Assembly (NCBI RefSeq): GCF_964355755.1
Contig: NC_092677.1
Location: 18,880,101-18,944,100 of the forward strand
Direction of reading: 5' to 3'
From: Antedon mediterranea
Lineage: Eukaryota; Echinodermata; Crinoidea; Comatulida; Antedonidae
Length of the DNA stretch: 64,000 nt
Program-made: the position numbers and the translations under genes
Shown here: piece by piece, positions 1 through 12,628 of the stretch
Layout of the letters: each line of letters opens with the position of its first letter
Position numbering within the stretch: the first letter of the stretch is position 1
The notes under the pieces: model-generated
What the model was told of the DNA's origin: nothing
Seen by the model: only the letters and a program-made list of their open reading frames with translations
The model's database searches: none

Positions 1-489
1 TGAATAAACAACAAAAAGCTTGCAGTTTGAAGTGCGAGTGTATCAATACTTATAGAGGGCGCTATCACATTGTATGGAAGGTCACTTCAGATGACATGCA
101 AAAATCACAATTTTCCTTTGTTTTTCATATTTATTTCACTTATTTTTTATCAAAATGACTTGTTATATATGTGATACATAATAATACAATGTAATACAGA
201 TAATTAATACCATATTCGTACATTTAAAATTCACTTTTTAATACGAACGCAAATGTCGACAATGGCGTGTCATTCACTTATGCCCCATGACGTCATTTTT
301 CGATGAAAACAAACCACGACGAAAGGAAGCAAAAACTGCGTATAAAAACTTCATTTTCTCTACAAATCCCAACTTTTACGCGACGCAACATCAATAAATG
401 ATCTTTACCATAATGTTTAGAACCTACGGTGAGAATCTCGTTGACTACTAACGTTATGCAATGGTGAAGGTGATATTTTACTGGACTAT
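1..489. other. Intergenic flank, no gene seen
   Basis: AT-rich sequence outside the left inverted-repeat arm. It contains a TGACGTCA-type palindrome near 288-296 but no reading frame with recognisable protein similarity. Its counterpart outside the right arm is not alike, so the repeat boundary lies near 487-490. Confidence 0.5.
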
Positions 490-1214
490 TGAGCATTTGA
501 CTCTTGTGTGAACCTGTAACACAAATCATTCTTCAAAATCTAAAGAAAGAACCTCACACGTCTTTTTTGTGAGTGATACACTATGGATATGCCCACGGAA
601 ATAATATGTGGACATTGCAAACAATCATAGGCCTACAGTAACAAACATAGAATGGCTTAATAAGCATAACATTCAGACTTGCTTGTTTTCTAGTGGATTT
701 TTATTTACTTTAGCATGTAGAATAAAACTATTAACAGTGGCTATATTAATAATTATACTGATTATCCTTGATGTTATCGCGTCTAATAATAAAATATTTT
801 GTTGTTGATAAGCCCAATTTTTCAGCCTTGATTTTACATTTTGAACGAAAGTATTTATTTGTTGATAAGCCCAATTTAGCAGTCTTAATAATGACCCTTC
901 CACAGTGCATTTTACATGATATTGACCGAGGGTTTTTACGCCTCTATAGCCACTGATCAATACCATAATTAATGTACTTTTTTAAATGAATATTGAAATG
1001 TTTCAACATACCCAATTCAAAAAAACGGTCCGTTTTCGAGTTCAATCTTTTGATTAGAGAGGTTGGAGTTTCATTTTGAACGAAAGTATTTATTTGATTG
1101 ATAAGCCAAATTTCTAGTCCTAATGATTTGAGATTCAACGGGTTTTGCTTTCAATTGTATAATAATATAATTATATATATATATATATATATAAATATAA
1201 TATTAAGTATAATT

Positions 1215-1391
1215 ATGAATTCACCAACACTTTCAGGCCCGGGCCCGAGTTTGTGTAGACCAGACTTCCATGCACAGCCACATGTTAAGGAATATGAATC
1301 TCTTTATGATTTTAATATGGTTCGAAATGATATTACACAACAACAATTAGACAGCAACTGTGCAAGAGTCCAACTAATAAAATCGGAATGA
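1215..1391 (+). other. 58-codon open frame conserved in both repeat arms
   Basis: An ATG-initiated frame starting MNSPTLSGPGPS and ending QLIKSE. The copy in the right arm (56949 down to 56773) is the same length, keeps the same stop, and differs at two residues (R/Q and Q/R). I recognise no domain. It may be a transposon-borne peptide, an exon fragment, or chance; two young copies would stay open anyway. Confidence 0.3.
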
Positions 1392-1416
1392 TCAATTAAT
1401 TGAACATTTACAGCAT

Positions 1417-1779
1417 AAGGCCCATACACTAGGACAATAACGATTGACGATAAATAGACAAATGTGCATTTTTAATACATAAACCAAAAGAAATATAAAC
1501 AATTCCTTTGATGAAAATTATATTTTCACACGTCCAATCAAATGACGTCATGATTAGTAAGACCAATAATATCGTGACAATACAGCGATTTCATTGTTTT
1601 TATTTATCATGACGTCATTTGATTGGAATTTGAAAAACATTATTTTTATCAAAGACGGCATAAATGATTATCCTATAGGTCTAGAACGAAAACCTTTCTA
1701 ATTTCTTTTGGTTTATGTAAAAGAAATGCATGCTTATATATTATCGTCCGTCGTTATCGTCATAGTGTAATTGGGCCTT
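1417..1779. mobile_element. MITE with central hairpin (left-arm copy)
   Basis: The ends are imperfect terminal inverted repeats: AAGGCCCATACACTAGGA on the left and the inverse of TAGTGTAATTGGGCCTT on the right, flanked by TA. Nested inside are inverted ATAAACCAAAAGAAAT blocks and a near-perfect inverted pair around CCAATCAAATGACGTCATGA (about 1532 and 1610). There is no coding capacity, so this is a non-autonomous DNA transposon. The same element sits at the equivalent place in the right arm, so it was present before the arms duplicated. Confidence 0.7.
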
Positions 1780-2690
1780 TATACAAAAAAAAAATAAATT
1801 GATTACGAAGTTACATGCCATTTTCACCTATCACCAAAAAACTAACCTTTTCAACACTAATTAAATGTTACGAAGCCAATTTATATTATATATTTCATTA
1901 AAACTGAACTTTACGGTAAATGAAGAGTAAGTATCAGTTAATATGAATAATATAACTAGTAGGTCTATGAACTTGCGTCCAGACACAGAACTGTAACATT
2001 ACTATCATAAATGTTGAAACCACTTATAAAACCTTTTTTTAAAGAAAATATAATTGTGCTAGGAGAAGGTTAATAAACAAATAGATAATGTACAAACCTT
2101 TTTCTGGATTAATTAATGGAGCAGGCGTTCCTAATAACCTGCTGCTGCTACCTAGACTGATTGTTCACCTTCTGACGATAATTGATTGGACCTACCCCCC
2201 CCCCCCCCCCCCCCACGGCATCTGATAACCAAAAAAAAATTTACCAGGACTGTTTCAATGATTTAATATCTGACGGCGTATTATTATAACATTGGCCTAG
2301 ATTGACAGTCATAAAAAAGAAAGTCATTGTAAATACTTCCCTTTATGTTGACAGAGCCAAAATAAAGTTTTGACCATTATCGAATGATTATTTGACAGTG
2401 ACTTATTATAATACCGGCCTGGTTGACCGCAAAAACGAAGTTATTATTTATTGATCAAGATTTTACAGATTTCCGTCTACATCTCAATAATACGGTATTA
2501 TCAGCAAAGGCTTTCATATAGACTCTCTTCTCCCAGACGTTTTTTGGGTCCAGCAGCTACCTATAAATTATAGTCGAGTTTCCAAATTCACAAAACTGTC
2601 AGCCTTAGATACTAAAGCTACCGCTATGAAACAGCTTATTAATGAATGTGTCCTCCTGGGACATAGCTGGCTAGAGCCGCGGCGCGAAAA

Positions 2691-5135
2691 TATTACACTA
2701 TAGGCAATAAAGGCAACGCTCTACAGTAAATATTTATTATTATTTTATAAGCTGTTTAGTGATCAAAATAAAAGTGAATACAAAAAATTTAGTTTACTTT
2801 CTCAGAGTTTGCAAGTGGGATTGTCTACACTGGCATTTTCCCTGACTGATTAGCTTGGAGAAATTCTCTTGAAAAAGACTCTGCTGCATTCTCGCTCAGT
2901 CTTTGACCAATTGACCTAATTTACTTTACACTATTCAATACTATGATTGATAGAGTAAAGGGGTACCTGTACTACTTAATATTTTGATAGAATGATAATC
3001 AACTGTATTCTGGTCAACTTGTTTATTCACTTCATTGTGATAGGTCGCAAATTGCAAAAATAATTACAACATTTTAAAAACATCTCGGTAGCAAATTACC
3101 TGCTATACCATCAGGATACTTGAATTATTTTGTAATGATTAAAAGTTTGCTTAAATTTAGTAGCAATACTGTTTTCTTCACCAACATTTGTTGTACCCAA
3201 TAACAGGAAGTTGTTATTGCCACATCAATCTAATATATCTTATCTTATTATTATCCACAAATAATAGTTTATATTGTTTAGCATGTTTTTATAAAAGAGT
3301 TTGTACATCCATTCAATTTATTTACGCTTGCACAAAATGATTAACCAATCCAAATAAAATATCTTTTATTTTTATTATTTGTATGAAATGAAAGCGATTT
3401 AGAATAGTAACAGGAAAAAGCAATGCAGACCTGTTAGGTTTAGGATAATGATAATCTTTAAATACATCCCTTACTGAATAGTGAAGCAAACTGCGTAAAA
3501 TGTTGTTCTATATTTAAGTACGTTTACAAAATGTATGTATTCTTATTCATACTCTGTTGAAGAAATTTTTAACCAGACTGAGATTTCACCACTCACCATG
3601 GACAGCAGCTTTTTTTCAAAAATCTAAATTCTTTATATGTTGGAATTGTATGATCCGAAAAACAAGGCAAAGAAAATCAATTTCCATCATAAGTACAATT
3701 GAACTCAAATGTGTTGATAATCTTGATGGGATTGCTCGTGGTGCACCAGTACAGTATTGCTTATTATATCTGCTTGCGTTATATCGTCCCAATTATAATC
3801 TTTAAAATACCTGCAGAATCGGACAAATTCAGTTAAGACCCTCGTTCTTGCTTTTATTTCAACAAAACTACTTTAATTCTCTTCTTTATCAATTCTCTTC
3901 TTTACTGTATATCAGTTGTTCTCTTTTCTTCACCGGCTAAAAAAACACAAAATATTGCTGCCCTATATAAGCAGCAAGATCTATCTGCTATTAATTAAAT
4001 ACATTACTGTTTTGAGGATGTAAGTATGAAACAAATTAAATTTTATTTCAGAACAGTGTCTATGATGTACAGAAAAAAAAAATAATCTTAAACTAAACTA
4101 TAGTACTGTGCGTATTACGGGGTAGGGGAAATTACTCCCTAAAGTCGTATGGACCCACATACCCCAACATTCCAGTAAACAAAAATTTCTAATTTCCCAT
4201 AACGTAAATCGTACAGCCGACGACAAACTTACCCACTAATCAACAATTCTTTGTCTATACACACAATTCGGCAAAATTATTTACCATAGAGGAAGAATTT
4301 GATCATAGAAAAATGGTGAATTACAACAGAAAATATTGTTATTGAATAGGTCTTAAAACTACAGTACTGTCTGCATACATCTCATGCACTCTTCTTCCAG
4401 ACATGCTTTAGCGTTTGAGCCCAGTTTACAAATTTCCATTTTTTCAGCCATACATTACAGTAGTAAACTATAGCTTCCGCGTGATACAGTTACCTAATAC
4501 TTTCGTTCCCTTGAATATAACTTCCTAAAGGTGCAGTGCGAAAAACACACAGAAATTCTGGTCTACAGTTCTTACCATTATACAGTACACCATGTATTAA
4601 AATCTGATTTTAGATACAGTAGTACCATGCAGTGCATCTTGATACTTGACGTTAAATTTGTAATTAATATCAGAGAAAAAAAAATCTTTATTAAGGAAAT
4701 ATTTTAAATACTGTATGGAAAAGTACAAAAATATATTGATTGTTAAATAACGTGCGCGTCTCAATACAGTCCGCTACAGTTTGTCAGTTGTGTGCTATGA
4801 TGCCAATTGGACTCCTTTCCAGCCACTGGATGGTTTCATGTGTAGTTTAGGAGACCAGTTGTTAGGAATGACTGACATTGTTTCGTGCAGTGTTCATCGT
4901 TTTATCCTGTTTCCTTTATGCTAATTGATTCTTTAATTTTACGTTTAAGCCAACATTGTTCTTTAGCCCGTTTCTCACAAAGTGTGTGCAGGGAATTTGC
5001 GAGAATGAAAGCTGCTGTATCCCCGCCTACTGTAATGTGATGTCTTGTGCAGTCAAGTGTATCCAATGTTTTTCAGAAAGCGCGAATGAGAAGAGATGCT
5101 GATTAATGTATAGAACAAATCGATCAGGAGCCGTA
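2691..5135. other. Intergenic, no gene seen
   Basis: AT-rich sequence with short open frames lacking recognisable similarity or splice context (for example 3557-3805). No RNA gene or clear repeat was identified. Confidence 0.4.
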
Positions 5136-5330
5136 TGCTTCCATTGTTTTATAATAATAATAATAGTTCATTTATATATAGCGCATATAAGCAAGCTCTT
5201 AATGCACTACAGTACAGCTAAAAATGACTGCAACGAACCCACGTTCCAGCTACGTGGTTATGAGGTATTGGTTTTGATCGCAATCCTACGAACTGCATTG
5301 TTTTTTGATCGCGATCCTACATGAGCCATT
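5136..5330 (-). repeat. SINE/LINE 3'-end fragment with TTA tail
   Basis: Read on the minus strand the segment ends in GCGCTATATATAAATGAAC followed by a TTATTATTATT run, the style of a common metazoan LINE/SINE 3' tail. A small direct duplication around TTTGATCGC(A/G)ATCCTAC lies at its other end (about 5272 and 5305). There is no coding potential. The family assignment is by resemblance only. Confidence 0.45.
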
Positions 5331-7500
5331 TTTTTTGCCACGTGTCTATTGTAATGTGTTGCAAACAACATTATCAATGAATTAAGGGGAACAATGATTA
5401 TATAAAAGTTGCACCCAATATTTTTATTTAGCTAGCTAGGCCTAGACTCTAGCAATTAATGTTTAACAAAAACAACGAAGCCTTGTACTGTATTCTTTGT
5501 TGCACTGGTAACCAGTGAAGATCAGCAAGCACTCGGGAGATTTTATCGTATTTTATGTGTTAAGCGGGCAGCCGCATTTTGTAGGCGTTGCAGAATCTTG
5601 ATTTTTCAGAAAACGTTAAAAGTGACAATATGGTGCATAACAATAACATATAAACAAATAATCTCTAGAATTGAATTCTCCATAATTGCTATACTAAGAA
5701 ATAAATGACGCCCTAAACAAATAGTATTTTGACAGTCACTTTCATTAGCGGGATATTCATCGACCCTTTTTCACTGGAAGAAGCATTCCACAATGTGTGT
5801 TGCTGTATGGTTTTTGTGTTGTCGTCAACATCTTATGTTCTTTTATTCTTGTCTTGAGTGCCCTACTCGTAAACCATTTCACAATGGGATGGTTGCCAAC
5901 CTTCTCATGTCTTCCTCTACAGAAGGTGTGGGAGTTCGAACTTTTTCTAAGTTACTTTGTTTGTACCTTTCTAATTGTCCATGACTTGTAGTTTACACTG
6001 TTTGAGTGAAGTTGTATTGTCTTGGTTTCGCTCTGTTTGTCTGAATTGTTTGAGATTATATTGTTACATCTGTGTAGAAGTGTGCATGACTTTCCTGAAG
6101 ATTTTAGTGTCGCTGTACTTACAGGCATAGGCAATACTACAGCATACATCGATATCGAACTGAGGCTAAGAAAAAGATGTAGATTACATAACGATAATTC
6201 CCAAAGACGCAACACAACCTTTACTTACACTACACCTAAACAAAATCGACGACATTAATTTTACTTTACAAAGACAGATCCACAGCAGATAACTGTATCC
6301 AATTCCTGGATTCACTCGTATGATTGATGAAAAAGGAAATATCAACAATAGTTTTCAGGAAAGCCACACACACAACAAATGAAATATTCTCACTATTTTT
6401 AGACAAATAGTATACAAAAATTCATCATCACCTACAGTACTTTCTATTCTAAAATAAACTTTTATTTGAATAATCCATCTTCAATTATTTTCCAAGGTTA
6501 GACTGGGAAGCTAGCTATTTACAAATACAGCACGCCAACACTGATGCGGAGTAGAACAGATTTAAACGGCACGCATTACAAGTCGACCGGCAACTGGAAC
6601 CCATCTTGGCTAATTCTGGTTTTTTTTCCAATGAGTCTTGTAGAGATGTTCCCATTAATTAATCTAAATCATACAATTTAAAGCTAATTTAAATGCCTTT
6701 TTTGGTCTTTAAATTACTATATTTCTCCAAAAATGTACTTACATCCCGAAACAAGTCATAACATTCAATCTTCGCGGCGGAAGTACAAAATAGGTGGCGC
6801 TGTATTTCAAAAGCAATAGTATATAAAAAATATTTTTCAAACGCGAAAAGATTTGTTTTTTCGTACACGACCAAAAGTACAATTGAACAACCATTCAATA
6901 GTGCATACTATTGCAAACAATATGACCCATAATCATCCAATCAAATGACAGGAATTTATTTAGGTGTTATTTAAAACAAATAATAAATGCCGCATAATGT
7001 CTATCAAACCAGTCAAGTATACAGTTGCAGTATCAAAGCAGTAGACGCATTTGAATTTTTGTGAGTGAATCGTAAATTAAAGTAATGTCTAAAATTTTAC
7101 AATAGACAAATTAAAGAGAGGACGTGCAACACATCGATAATCTGATTGACTATGCACTGCTGTCGACCATCTCCTATCATGGTTCTTTAAATGATTCAAT
7201 TAGTATTATCCTAAATAAAATAAGCACACCGAAACAGAGCACAATTCTTGCAGATGGCGTACTATTTAATATTGCAGCTTGTACTGAATGATATCGATAT
7301 TACCGCAAGAAGCTTTTGTAAATGTCGTCAATATATTAATATTGGTACAGTGTGTATTTAGCTATTTTGCAAATTAAAAATGGAAATTCTTGTGTAAACT
7401 TTCATACAAGTATAAATGTATGGGCATCTGAGACAGCTTCGTAAGACCAATGAGTGTTCAACACACGACCTAAAAACTATGTTCAACGGTATCTCAAGAT
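5331..7500. other. Intergenic, no gene seen
   Basis: AT-rich sequence with overlapping short open frames at 5793-6258 that show no domain and no plausible splice structure. No conserved feature was recognised. Confidence 0.4.
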
Positions 7501-7553
7501 GTCTTGTCTGGATTCAACTCTGACAGCACCGACGAGTCAAATCCAGACAAGAC
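7501..7553. repeat. Short hairpin, 20-bp arms
   Basis: GTCTTGTCTGGATTCAACTC at 7501-7520 is the inverse of the segment at 7534-7553 with two mismatches, leaving a 13-base loop. Weaker inverted similarity continues outward (GAGACAGC near 7430 and GCTGTCTGAGG near 7580), so it may be the core of a degraded MITE. Confidence 0.5.
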
Positions 7554-9619
7554 GAATCGTTAGGCGTTAACGTGTAATGCTGTCTGAGGTGGCCTTTAGT
7601 AAAGTGTGCAGTTCGATCTCTTGATTGATGATTATATAGGGTAAAATATATAATAGATAAAGACTGTTGATGGAAATTAATTATCTTGTGGTTAGATTAG
7701 ATGAGGTATTTTGTTCAGATATTTTGTTAAATAAGTGATTTTATTAATTTGTTTAATAGCACAGTTCTATACACACATAGAATATTTTAAAACATGGTTT
7801 ATTGACAAGGTAAATATTTTTCTGAACACAGAAATTTTATTTTCTGATGGATATGTAATTTGTTAGTAAGGTTATATTGTTATTGTTCTGCAATGCATAA
7901 ACCATAAGCTGTAAGTACTGTAACTACACCCCTTTTTTTCAGTCGATAAATACCACTGTCTGTTCACGAAGTTATTTAAAATAAAATCCAGGAGACATAC
8001 TATGGATTTTTAATAACACTAAAAACTTTGAAGAAATAACTGGCTTAAAAAATATTATGCTGAGTATGTTATGCAAGTAATATTGCTACCTATAGTATTA
8101 TAATTATGTTTGTATAGTTGGAACAAAGGGCTTTCTTTCCAAGAGTGCTCCCTCTTGCGCAGTAGCGATTTAAACATATTTGCTGTAATGTAATAACTGT
8201 CAATAATTATTATTATTTTGACCTTTTTAACCCGAACATTTTTAGCTGAGAGCACATTTTACATATCTCTAAAATTGTTGAGCGGATATAGTCGTAGTTG
8301 GTGTCGCAATACTCGAAAGACCCACATTTCTTTTTCCGTGAATGTGAAACTCTATTTTGACCATTGGTAAAGAAAATGGCCTTATCAATATCTCAGTGAC
8401 CACTGGTCAGAAAGTTATAATTTTAGTCTCAGTATATATTTATTTGCTCTAATAGAACAGAAATACACAAACATTTTTGCGTGGATCGCATTTTATATTT
8501 CAATCACTACAGTAATGAATATTCTCATCCTCATGCTCTCTCTCACTCGAACAACTGCTAAAAGACTCAATATGACCACTGGTCAAGAAAATGGTCATAC
8601 AAATAGTTAGCAACCAGGTCAAAAAGTGATGGTTTTGGTCTCAAATTAATAGGAAGGAATGGTTTATATTTACTTTGAAGACAAAATAACAAGTTATGAA
8701 AAAGTGAAACTTTTTCAGGTATCACATGATAATTTGAAACATGTTGCCTGCGGTACACTATGGTACTCCATGCTAAAAAGTAGGGGTTTTTTTGGAAGCC
8801 TGATAAACCAACCAATTCTGATTAATTGTATTAAATTTTAAATACACTGAGCTAGTGGATGCTGGTTTTCAAAAGAAGGTCGGGGTGGGACTGAGGTAAG
8901 AAAATGGACCTTTACTAGAATAGTATCAATTGTTATTACTGTATAATGTTATTGATTTGTACTGTATATTCGTAAAAAAAAGATCAGACACATGGGACAT
9001 TTTAAAGTACCAAAATACAACCAGATTTAATTCCTCACTATGTCAAATTATAGGTTATTCATTGATTTAAATTATAAGATAATTGATTTTTTTAAAGACA
9101 TATTGATTGATTTTGTCAGAGTTATTTATAATAATAATATGAAAAATAGGATCTTGGTAATGCAAATGCAATATTGAGCCATTTATACACTTGAATAAAA
9201 CAACCCGATCAAAGATCCCTTTACATATATGTCATTAAACCACCCTTATAAATCATAAGTATGATAGAGGTATATTAACATTGTTTTAGCTAAGATGCAC
9301 ATAGCCTGTCACTTTTGTCGTTCTCATATAACTCGATTTCAAGTTGAAAAGTGAATGAAATATGATGAATTTACTAAAGAAAGGTTGTAAAACAGAAATT
9401 GTGGAAAAAGAGTGCGCATTATCGATATACTGTATATATACTATAACACTTACAATTGCCTGAAACATATTCTAATTTCATCGAAAATAAATGCGTTATA
9501 TGCGCTACGTACGTAATTATATTGCCATATGATGATATATGACCTGAAATTTATGAGTACCAAATTTGGTTTAATTATGACACCTGCGTTCGAATTGTAA
9601 AAAAATATACCTCGGAAAA
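7554..9619. other. Intergenic, diverged 75-bp duplication
   Basis: Two diverged direct copies of about 75 bp lie at about 8353-8430 and 8568-8642, both containing GACCACTGGTCA-like and AGAAAATGG blocks and ending TTTTAGTCTC or TTTTGGTCTC. Nothing else recognisable was seen and no gene is supported. Confidence 0.4.
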
Positions 9620-10040
9620 ACTTAATGAATGATCAAGACCCATTTCCTCGCAAATTAAAAGATGTTTTTAACGATTGTAACCTAATTCAACATATAATAC
9701 TTTCCAACTCACAATAAGGCTAACCTACTGGATTTGATATCACTAAAGTTTCTACATTCAATTGTAACATCAAGGATTGTGGTTTCATTTTCAGTGATCA
9801 CTCCGTGATATATTTTTTGGTGCCTGTCACTTCTTGCCTTGACTATTGCAACTCTTTTCTTTGCCCTACCGAAATCTTTGAAACGATTTCAACGTCTGCA
9901 GAACACTGCTGCATGCATTCTAACATCTTCTTGATCTTCTTCACTCCTACACCCCTCTTGCTTGTCTTCATTCGGCTGATCAAAACCTACTGATTGTTCT
10001 TAGAATAAACACCAAATCCTATCTGCTGCTTCTCTTTAGG
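9620..10040 (+). pseudogene. LINE remnant (endonuclease joined to RT C-terminus)
   Basis: The first part encodes FNDCNLIQHI and then, in a shifted frame, DCGFIFSDHSVI, matching the C-terminal part of an APE-type endonuclease with its SDH motif. Immediately downstream comes SCLDYCNSFL and, after another frame change, KRFQRLQNTAACILT, typical of the C-terminal part of LINE reverse transcriptases. The catalytic reverse transcriptase core is missing between them, and stops and frameshifts interrupt it. This is a dead, internally deleted copy. Confidence 0.55.
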
Positions 10041-10149
10041 ATTTTCTCCTTCGACATTACTAAATCAATATCAATCTATTGCTATATTTTTTTATTACAC
10101 CTTATTTATAGAGGGGGGACCCTAAACAGCATCTGACAATCAAGGGGCC

Positions 10150-10360
10150 CCTCTTGATGAGTGATAGTGGCTGTGTGTATATTAGTACACTGGGGTAACC
10201 CCCTACTCGTCTTAAAAGATGTACTCTGGACCTACGGTTTAGTCCTTATCCAAAAAGACCACTACCAGAACCATGGAGCAAGTGAGGTTCGAACCCTTGC
10301 CGATGTTATTATGGCAAGGTCTTACAGTTCTACTGTCTTAACCGCTTGGCCACTCACCTC
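10150..10360 (-). repeat. tRNA-derived SINE (class II tRNA head)
   Basis: On the minus strand, from about 10357 to 10276, a tRNA-like head is visible. It has an A-box (TGGCCAAGCGGTTAAGAC, 10352-10335), a strong variable-arm stem CTTGCC/GGCAAG, and a B-box (GGGTTCGAACCTC, 10296-10284). The long variable arm points to a tRNA-Ser or tRNA-Leu ancestor. The anticodon stem does not pair, so it is not a functional tRNA. The unrelated body continues to about 10150. Confidence 0.65.
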
Positions 10361-11010
10361 AAAATACCTGCGCTATACAGTACAAAAACCTAAATTAGTA
10401 TTATTATTATGAAGACATGTGCACATGCGTCATTATTTTGCAATTAAAGTTATTCAAAATGAATGAAATCTACTACATAAGGTATGAAAAACAAAAAATA
10501 ATTGCAAAAACCATTTTTCTATCCTATTTACGAGCTGTAAAAGTTGCCTGAAATTTAGTCAAACTGATTAGAAATTATTTTTGCACATATAAAATTTTCA
10601 AATGCGCCATTGCCATGCCATTTTTACTCCATAAAAAGTTGACCCATGATATGAATTATAATTTTATTAAGTTTCATGAAAGAATATTTGTTGGTTCTAA
10701 GTTTATGATCAGTTATAGAAATTCATAAAATCGTGTGTAACTATACTCTACAATTTAAATGTCAATATATTGACAAAGTTTATTCACAATTATTAGAGAT
10801 AGGCTGTCTACAAAAATCGTGGAAAGAAAGAAGAATAACAAAGAAGAGGATGAAAAAAAAAGATCCTGACAATTAAAAGGGTTATCCGCAACAAAAGTTG
10901 TCAAATGTTCAAATAATGTATAACAATTTGATGTAGCAAAATAAAAGTGCGACATCATACAAAATATTTTCTACATAATCAAGTAATAAATAAGTAAATA
11001 ACTCTGTCTT
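10361..11010. other. Intergenic, no gene seen
   Basis: AT-rich sequence without recognisable coding or structural features. Confidence 0.4.
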
Positions 11011-11145
11011 AAAGCTTGGTTCACACTAGGACACAATGCAAAAACATTAAGTGCTACTCAAGCTAGTTGACCAATCACAAGTAATGTATAATCTGCACTG
11101 TCGCTTGTCAACCTTCCGTGCGTCCTAGTGGGAACCAAGTTTAAA
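11011..11145. mobile_element. Short MITE with TTAA(A) flanks
   Basis: About 21-bp terminal inverted repeats face each other: GCTTGGTTCACACTAGGAC on the left, and GTCCTAGTGGGAACCAAG on the right. TTAAA abuts both ends, suggesting a TTAA-type target-site duplication as in piggyBac-like elements. The 130-bp element has no coding capacity. Confidence 0.65.
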
Positions 11146-12412
11146 CGATTTTCCCATGTTGGTTGTAATTCTAGGTAAAAGTAAGTTTCCTCTTGCTTTT
11201 TGCCTTATACTATAATAATCATATTGTAAACACAATAATCATTAAATGAATGTTCAGTAGTAAATTACTGATAATCAAGTCATACATAAAGAGACCAAGG
11301 AGAGACCAGTTTATATAGTGTTAAAATGTCTAAAATCGTAAATTAACTAAAAGGGGGCAAAGAATGAATACTAAATGTCGTATATCTAACTGCCATATTT
11401 TGTGCTACATAAATACTTCTGAAAATTGATTATGGCATTATGAAATTAAGTGCTGAATTCTGTATACCGTAAAAGAAGCCCATGGCCTTCTTGTTTTACC
11501 TTTTGCAACTAAATGACTGCTGTAAATTTTTGAATTGCTACTACAATTTTTTCTTTCACCTACCTGTGATTCTGAATGAAAAAATGATCCTGAATGTGTA
11601 AATAACTATAGACCCATTTTTATCCGCTTTTTTTACAAAATTACTGAAAATAGAGAAGTGTAGACGATGGTAAATTGTAGATAACAGTCCGATGAATAGT
11701 ATAATTTTGTTATAAATATATTATTATTAATCTGACGTTTTATTGAGGAGGTTTTGGGTGTTTATTCAAATAAACACCATCCTAATTGGTATAATTAATA
11801 CATTATGGTCTAATCATTTTTAAAAATATATCAACTGAATTTTGTTATAATGATGGTTACCGGAGGTTGTTGGGACAACCCAGATTTGTTAGTGCAAGGA
11901 ATTTGTTTGAGGATTTCGACTTAACGATTTCTTACAAGAATAATGAAAAGCGAAAACAGAATGTTAATTTGTATATATAAATATTTGTTGATGGATTTTA
12001 ACATGTACTACAAATGGAGAGTGATATTATATACCAATAGATAAAAGTTTTAGTCCTTTCTTCTTCATCTTTTTTTTGTAATGTATTATACCATGGACAA
12101 TTGTCTGAAATAAAAGTTGAATTGAATTTGAAAACTACTGTGCCTTCACACGCACGGTCCGAAAATTTAAAAAAATTAAATGGCTATCACCACCAATGGC
12201 CAACTTAGTTAAAACCAGGAAGTTTCAAGGTCATGACTCACCGTAAACCTGGAAATTATTTCTACCGCGTACGGTTGAAAATCTACCGATGAGATCAGAA
12301 ATTTTGTTTTAAAACACTTTATAATATCTTCCTAAGATAGACATATGGAACAATATCGTAATAGTGCGAACTAATGTAATCAAATCTACATCTCGCGGTA
12401 CATCCGAGATAG
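11146..12412. other. Intergenic, no gene seen
   Basis: AT-rich sequence; no open frame with similarity and no obvious repeat. Confidence 0.4.
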
Positions 12413-12628
12413 ATGAGGTTTATATTTAAGGCGGAGATTTGTTCTGAAGTTTTTCCATTGTGCTCGCCTATGTCCGAATTAAGCATAAATTATATAGAGA
12501 AGCTTGTGCATTCCAGACTTTATAATTATTTTGTAAATAAAAATATATTAAGTAATAGCCAATATGGGTTTAGGAAAACTAGTCTAGCAATGCTTGACTT
12601 ACTAAGTAACATAAATACATCTTTTTGA
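12413..12628 (+). pseudogene. Reverse transcriptase fragment of a LINE
   Basis: The frame contains EKLVHSRLYNYFVNKNILSN followed directly by SQYGFRKTSLAMLDLL. This is the finger/palm segment that in non-LTR reverse transcriptases follows the RPIS motif (E-K-x-V...RL...Q-x-GFR). Only this piece remains; neither the upstream RPIS block nor the downstream FADD motif is present. It is a truncated, inactive copy unrelated in position to any host exon. Confidence 0.6.

Larger units (their letters stand above)
490..2690 (+). repeat. Left arm of 2.2-kb inverted repeat
   Basis: This stretch recurs in reverse complement at 55493-57680. Matching landmarks include GAGCATTTGACTCTTGTG near 490, the 58-codon frame at 1215-1391, the MITE at 1417-1779, and GCCGCGGCGCGAAAA at the inner edge near 2690. 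Blocks compared by eye differ by scattered substitutions and by microsatellite length; for example a run of 20 C at 2195-2214 is only six in the other arm. The arm carries a TA dinucleotide run near 1173-1196 and three copies of a roughly 56-bp motif containing GATAAGCC(A/C)AATTT. It could be one of two opposite insertions of one transposon, or half of an inverted segmental duplication. No target-site duplication was recognised. Confidence 0.85.

Noticed and set aside
490-2690. Arms as a pure assembly duplicate
   Set aside because: The arms differ in homopolymer and TA-run length, in substitutions within the 58-codon frame, and in flanking sequence, so they are two loci, though long-read confirmation is still required.
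10276-10357. Functional tRNA-Ser/Leu gene
   Set aside because: Although boxes and variable arm are present, the anticodon stem does not pair and the sequence continues into a SINE body.
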